Shown piece after piece: positions 3,960-7,233 of a stretch of 7,233 bases of DNA. A program made the position numbers and the translations under genes. The stretch is from Lachnospiraceae bacterium (GTDB lineage: Bacteria > Bacillota > Clostridia > Lachnospirales > Lachnospiraceae): NCBI GenBank assembly GCA_004556655.1, contig SFGF01000114.1:1-7233 (forward strand), in the 5' to 3' direction. Position 1 is the first letter of the stretch, and each line of letters starts with the position of its first letter. The notes under the pieces were generated by a model, which saw nothing but the letters and a program-made list of their open reading frames with translations, did no database searches and was not told the DNA's origin.

Positions 3960-5218
3960 TCGATTTCTCTTCCTTCTTCGTCTACTTCTGCTGTCAGAAG
4001 GTCTTTCCAGAATTTTCCTTCTACAAAAATCTTGAAGCTGGTGTTATTCATCTTGCGGATCCGGTCTTCCATGACTGCTGCCATATATGCTCCCTTTTCC
4101 TCATCGGTACATTTTGAAAGGAACTGCAGTCTGGTTCCATATGCTGCTTCTACCGGTTCTTCCTGAACTTCCTCGCATGGTTCTTCTGGTGGGTTCATAG
4201 CATCCGGGCAATATTCCGGAAAATCTTTCGTCAGCTCTGTCTGTCCTGGAATCTGTTCTTCTGACTGTTCTTTCGGCTCTTCCACTTGATGTACTGGTCG
4301 ACTGTCATTATTTTTAGCTTCCTGTTTTTTCGAATCTCTTGGTTTTCCTGGTGTTTGCTCTTGTTTTGGTTCTTCTTTTGGCTCTTCTTTTTTCTCATAC
4401 AGTGGTTCACCGTAAATCCTTTCGTAAATCTCCTGCGCCGGTTCTGAAATATCTGGATAATTCGGATAACATAATTCTTCAAATGCCATGGCCAGATCAA
4501 TGTATGTGAATTCTTCTGTGTCCGGTACGACTCCATTTATTTTATACGGCATCACCCGAATTGCTTTTTCCTGCATGAATACATTCGCTCTTTTCATGCG
4601 TAACATCTTGAATTTACTAGGGTTTACCATGGTTAGTATATCTTCTTCGATTCCCTTTCGGTCATTTCCGATGTCTTTTCGCTCGTATTCCACCATCTCC
4701 ATGAATATTTTTTTATCCCGGCAGATTTCTATTACTACCTGTCTCATCCAGTCCTGCGGTTCTGGTTCTTCCTGTGCGACGTCGCACAGCTCCAGTTGTG
4801 AACTGTACTTTGATTCTGTCTCTCGGATTATGGTTTTTGCTTCCCTTAAATCTTTTACGGTTGCTTCTGCCGGTACTTCCTCCCGGATTTCTTCCGGGAG
4901 TCCTAACATCTCGGTCAGCTTACTGCTTCCGTATCCTCTCCATTTTTCATCAATTTCCGGGCTGTATCCTCCAATGCTGTACTTTTCATTGATTTCCATG
5001 AATCGGATTGCTGTCGTCCTTTTGATTCCGAAATTTTCTATCGCATAGTCAAACAGATTCTGGTATCCTTTCTGTCTGTACAGTTCGTCTTTCGCTGTTT
5101 TTCTCAGATAATATCCCACGGCTACGAAGCCTTCTGTGATATTGTTGAGTTCATTTTTGATAATCCCAGTCATGTCATCCAGATTATCAATCGCCTTTGT
5201 TTCCTGCATGTTATACAT
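3947..5218 (-). CDS. Phage/element protein with HTH-like N-domain and acidic linker (423 aa)
   Basis: Residues 5-130 form a conserved helical domain: I-T-E-G-F-V-A-V-G-Y-Y-L-R (27-39), G-Y-Q-N-L-F-D-Y-A (51-59), then F-G-I-K-R-T-T-A-I-R-F-M-E-I-N (63-77), which resembles a helix-turn-helix. It ends in S-S-K-L-T-E-M-L-G-L-P (98-108), a pattern I associate with DUF3102-like or ParB-like proteins of clostridial elements. L-C-D-V-A-Q (144-149) is encoded by the palindrome at 4773-4788. Residues 150-270 are a second folded region, 275-355 an E/P/K/Q-rich disordered linker, and 360-420 a small C-terminal domain (F-L-S-K-C-T ... F-W-K-D-L-L-T-A-E-V-D-E-E-G). Its ATG overlaps the PcfJ stop by 1 bp (TAATG), and M4 is an alternative start. 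A DNA-binding role in replication, partition or regulation is inferred. Confidence 0.75.
   Translation of the reverse strand: MYNMQETKAIDNLDDMTGIIKNELNNITEGFVAVGYYLRKTAKDELYRQKGYQNLFDYAIENFGIKRTTAIRFMEINEKYSIGGYSPEIDEKWRGYGSSKLTEMLGLPEEIREEVPAEATVKDLREAKTIIRETESKYSSQLELCDVAQEEPEPQDWMRQVVIEICRDKKIFMEMVEYERKDIGNDRKGIEEDILTMVNPSKFKMLRMKRANVFMQEKAIRVMPYKINGVVPDTEEFTYIDLAMAFEELCYPNYPDISEPAQEIYERIYGEPLYEKKEEPKEEPKQEQTPGKPRDSKKQEAKNNDSRPVHQVEEPKEQSEEQIPGQTELTKDFPEYCPDAMNPPEEPCEEVQEEPVEAAYGTRLQFLSKCTDEEKGAYMAAVMEDRIRKMNNTSFKIFVEGKFWKDLLTAEVDEEGREIECVN
4772..4789. repeat. 18-bp perfect palindrome containing TGTGCGACGTCGCACA, copy 2
   Basis: CTGTGCGACGTCGCACAG is fully self-complementary. Its inner 16 bp differ from copy 1 (456-471) only at one central base. 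It lies in the 423-aa gene and encodes L-C-D-V-A-Q, in the same codon phase as copy 1. The outline TGT-N3-ACGT-N3-ACA agrees with the bacterial parS consensus (TGTTTCACGTGAAACA) at 10 of 16 positions, but the distinguishing inner bases differ. Confidence 0.85.
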
Positions 5219-7182
5219 TATCCTGCCATCCTTTCCTGTATCCTTAATTTCTTTCGCTTGAATTCCTCTACAAATTCCTTAACCTCCTCGGTTGGATTCT
5301 TGTTGTATTTCCCCCTCACCTGTACTACCATTCCATCTTTGACTTCCATGGTGTAGAACGACTCTTCCGGGGTTTCCTTCTGTCTTATGAATACAATGCA
5401 GGTCTTTCCCTCTACCATGCGATCAATGTAGGTGCTTACACAGTGATGCTGCTGATTTCCTTCCTTTCGGATTTCGGCTGGTGATTCCGGCAATCTTAGT
5501 AAGAGTTCTCCCGATTCCATCTCGTACCATTTCCATTTTCTTTGTTCTATGGTCTTTTGGTATTCTTCCAGCTTCTGATCATCTTCCATACGCTGAATCT
5601 TTCGATCTCTTTCATTTCTCTCTTCTACGTATTGGTCATGACGCTGTTTTAGATTTTTCGGATATAGAATATATTCATCCTCCAGGCTGTATCCTAATCC
5701 TGCTGCCATCTGCAGATAATCATGATAATCTCGGATCTGCTCTCTATCACTTTCCAAGTGTTCCTTCAGATACCGTATCATCTTGTGTTCTGTTGTGTGA
5801 CGGATATATACAGCGAAATTTCTTCCATAGCTATATTCCGCTAAGTACGCAATGGTTTCTCTTTTCGGAAGAATCCCAAATTCCTGGAACTCTTTTGCGA
5901 TTTCATATTCTCTTACCGTCGGATCCGTCCCTTGCAGGATTTTATAATAGCGTTTTTCCAATCCTAATATCTTTGGTGTTGATTTTTCATTCAGCTCTAA
6001 ATAGGTGTTGATTCCATATGGACTTATAACTCTTTTTACGATTCTGTAAAATCCGCATTTTACTAGTTGTTCCAGTCCTTTTTCTTTCCTATATACTCTG
6101 ATATAATTTTCCGGAAAGAATTTCTGCTTTTGTTTCGCGAAGATCTCAATGGCCGCATATTGCATTGGCGTTCCTTTTGTGATCTGCTTTAGATTTCTCC
6201 AGTACAAAATGGCTTCGTTTTCTATTACTCTTTCCTTCCAGCCATAGTATTTGTAGCACCATCTAACCATGCCTGTCTGTTTGTAACGTCCGAACTCAAA
6301 TTCATTTCGCTCTCGGAATTCTTGATCGTAAGTCTGCCGAACCATTTCCCAGTATCCACCTTCCGTGCGGATTCCGTTAATGTATTTCTGTTTTACTTTG
6401 AAATAGCGATATACAAATCCTTCTCGCGTTCTCTGAAGTAACCCGACGTATCCCCAATCCACCATATGTCCTGATTTCTTTCGGCTTTTATAGGTTACTT
6501 TCCGCTTGCAGTGTGGACAGATGGACTCGCGGTTGTATCTTGGCTTATGGATCTGTACGGTATGCTTACAAGCAGTGCAATATCCTTCCTTTACATTTCT
6601 TCCAGCATCGTAGAATATATATTGCGGTAGGCCGTCTGTCTTAATCCATTCTCCAAAATCTTTCGGGATTTCCGGTACCAATCTCATCTCTGCGTCAATC
6701 TTGTTCAGTTCGCTCCGATTCTTTTTGTAATCCTCCCATTGCTGGACTGCTGCCATCGGGTCTCCAATTCCGTTCTTTACATATTTTTGCAGTATCTCCC
6801 GTTCTTTTTCTGATATCCAGATTCCTTGATTGCAGTAATAATAGTATTTCGGCATGTATCCATAGTTAGCATATTCCAGTTTTTCAATTGTCGCTGTCCG
6901 CCACTTTTCTGTTGTATTATCGAACGTGTCGTATTTCCCATCATGCAGGAATACCCGATATCTGGGATAATCTGCACCCCATTCCAGCATTTCCCTTGTG
7001 AACAGGTCGATTTCTAATACGTCTTTGGTCTTCTTCACCCGGAAGAACCAGATATAATTTGGTGCCCAGATAGATGGTGCCTGGTATCTCTCTGCCATGT
7101 ATCCTTTATCCTCTGTCATATCCCGAATCATCGACTTTGTCGGTTTCATTTCCGGGAGCTGCAATAATTCTTTCTTTTTCAT
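5218..7182 (-). CDS. PcfJ-family protein (654 aa)
   Basis: This is a full-length PcfJ-like protein. Near residue 200 there is a zinc-ribbon-like insert: Y-C-T-A-C-K (C202, C205) and I-C-P-H-C-K-R-K (C222, C225). The long middle is rich in Y, W, K and R. The hallmark C-terminal domain has L-L-R-L-P-E-S, E-I-R-K-E-G, then Q-H-H-C-V-S-T-Y (578-585), G-K-T-C-I-V-F-I-R (592-600) and S-F-Y-T-M-E-V (608-614). The family is named after a gene of the enterococcal conjugative plasmid pCF10 and is widespread in phages and mobile elements of Firmicutes. Its activity is not established; the zinc ribbon and basic composition suggest nucleic-acid binding. There is no signal peptide or membrane segment. GGAGG lies 7 bases before the ATG, and the stop overlaps the next start (TAATG), so the two are co-translated. 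Confidence 0.87.
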   Translation of the reverse strand: MKKKELLQLPEMKPTKSMIRDMTEDKGYMAERYQAPSIWAPNYIWFFRVKKTKDVLEIDLFTREMLEWGADYPRYRVFLHDGKYDTFDNTTEKWRTATIEKLEYANYGYMPKYYYYCNQGIWISEKEREILQKYVKNGIGDPMAAVQQWEDYKKNRSELNKIDAEMRLVPEIPKDFGEWIKTDGLPQYIFYDAGRNVKEGYCTACKHTVQIHKPRYNRESICPHCKRKVTYKSRKKSGHMVDWGYVGLLQRTREGFVYRYFKVKQKYINGIRTEGGYWEMVRQTYDQEFRERNEFEFGRYKQTGMVRWCYKYYGWKERVIENEAILYWRNLKQITKGTPMQYAAIEIFAKQKQKFFPENYIRVYRKEKGLEQLVKCGFYRIVKRVISPYGINTYLELNEKSTPKILGLEKRYYKILQGTDPTVREYEIAKEFQEFGILPKRETIAYLAEYSYGRNFAVYIRHTTEHKMIRYLKEHLESDREQIRDYHDYLQMAAGLGYSLEDEYILYPKNLKQRHDQYVEERNERDRKIQRMEDDQKLEEYQKTIEQRKWKWYEMESGELLLRLPESPAEIRKEGNQQHHCVSTYIDRMVEGKTCIVFIRQKETPEESFYTMEVKDGMVVQVRGKYNKNPTEEVKEFVEEFKRKKLRIQERMAG

Positions 7183-7184
7183 TG

Positions 7185-7233
7185 CTATCCCTCCAGAAAA
7201 TAATCTCTCGCCCAGTGAAATACTGTTAAGTCA
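7185..7233 (-). CDS. C-terminal tail of an upstream gene (partial, about 15 codons)
   Basis: From the window edge one minus-strand frame is open and ends D-L-T-V-F-H-W-A-R-D-Y-F-L-E-G with TAG at 7187-7185. The stop falls 2 bp before the PcfJ start, and the last codons contain its GGAGGG ribosome binding site, the same arrangement as at other gene junctions here. The other two frames stop at once. The piece is too short to assign to a family, so both its reality and identity are uncertain. Confidence 0.35.
   Translation of the reverse strand, partial: DLTVFHWARDYFLEG

Noticed and set aside
4880..4900. Perfect 7-bp inverted repeat CTCCCGG/CCGGGAG with a 7-base loop, similar in shape to the hairpin at 3540-3560
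   Set aside because: It lies inside the 423-aa gene and encodes a normal conserved stretch (L-P-E-E-I-R-E-E-V). There is no sign of a regulatory role.
53..5048. Plus-strand open frames, the longest being 186 codons at 4488-5048 and 176 codons at 5481-6011
   Set aside because: They lie opposite well-supported minus-strand genes, are rich in S/L/F/I as antisense shadows are, lack ribosome binding sites and show no recognisable domain.

Overview
The window looks like part of a temperate phage or prophage, or a related integrative element, from a low-GC Firmicute, most likely a gut clostridium of the Lachnospiraceae type. The reasons are the AT-rich sequence, strong AGGAGG-type ribosome binding sites, tightly packed small genes all on one strand, and a gene set typical of the 'right early' region of clostridial phages. 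This placement rests on remembered protein families, not on a search. All credible genes are on the minus strand, so transcription runs from high to low coordinates; no plus-strand gene, tRNA, rRNA or CRISPR array was seen.

In transcription order: (1) 7233-3603, a compact overlapping block: the last codons of an upstream gene, a 654-aa PcfJ-family protein, a 423-aa protein with a helix-turn-helix-like N-terminal domain and an acidic/proline-rich linker, and an HNH-type nuclease. (2) 3602-3524, a 79-bp gap with a GC-rich hairpin just in front of the ribosome binding site of a 40-aa cysteine-rich protein, which is followed after 1 bp by a conserved 127-aa phage protein. (3) 2995-1130, a run of very small zinc-ribbon proteins (111, 49, 97 and 53 aa) with a small SAM-dependent methyltransferase and a DUF551 protein among them. 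(4) 1107-509, a 114-aa phage protein and a frameshifted, internally deleted phage gene. (5) 472-1, an unrecognised 67-aa ORF and the 5' part of a sigma-like/DUF1492-type regulator cut by the window edge.

The order (PcfJ and nuclease genes, then small accessory proteins, then a sigma-like protein) matches phages in which the last early gene turns on late transcription; that role is inferred here. The small middle genes look like an accessory cassette zone with near-identical junctions. A 15-bp exact direct repeat brackets the 49-aa gene, which suggests how such cassettes could be gained or lost.

The most unusual signal is a near-perfect 16-bp palindrome, TGTGCGAYGTCGCACA, present twice (456-471 and 4773-4788). 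Both copies lie inside minus-strand reading frames in the same phase, encoding C-D-(I/V)-A-Q. Its outline (TGT-N3-AYGT-N3-ACA) resembles a ParB-type parS site.
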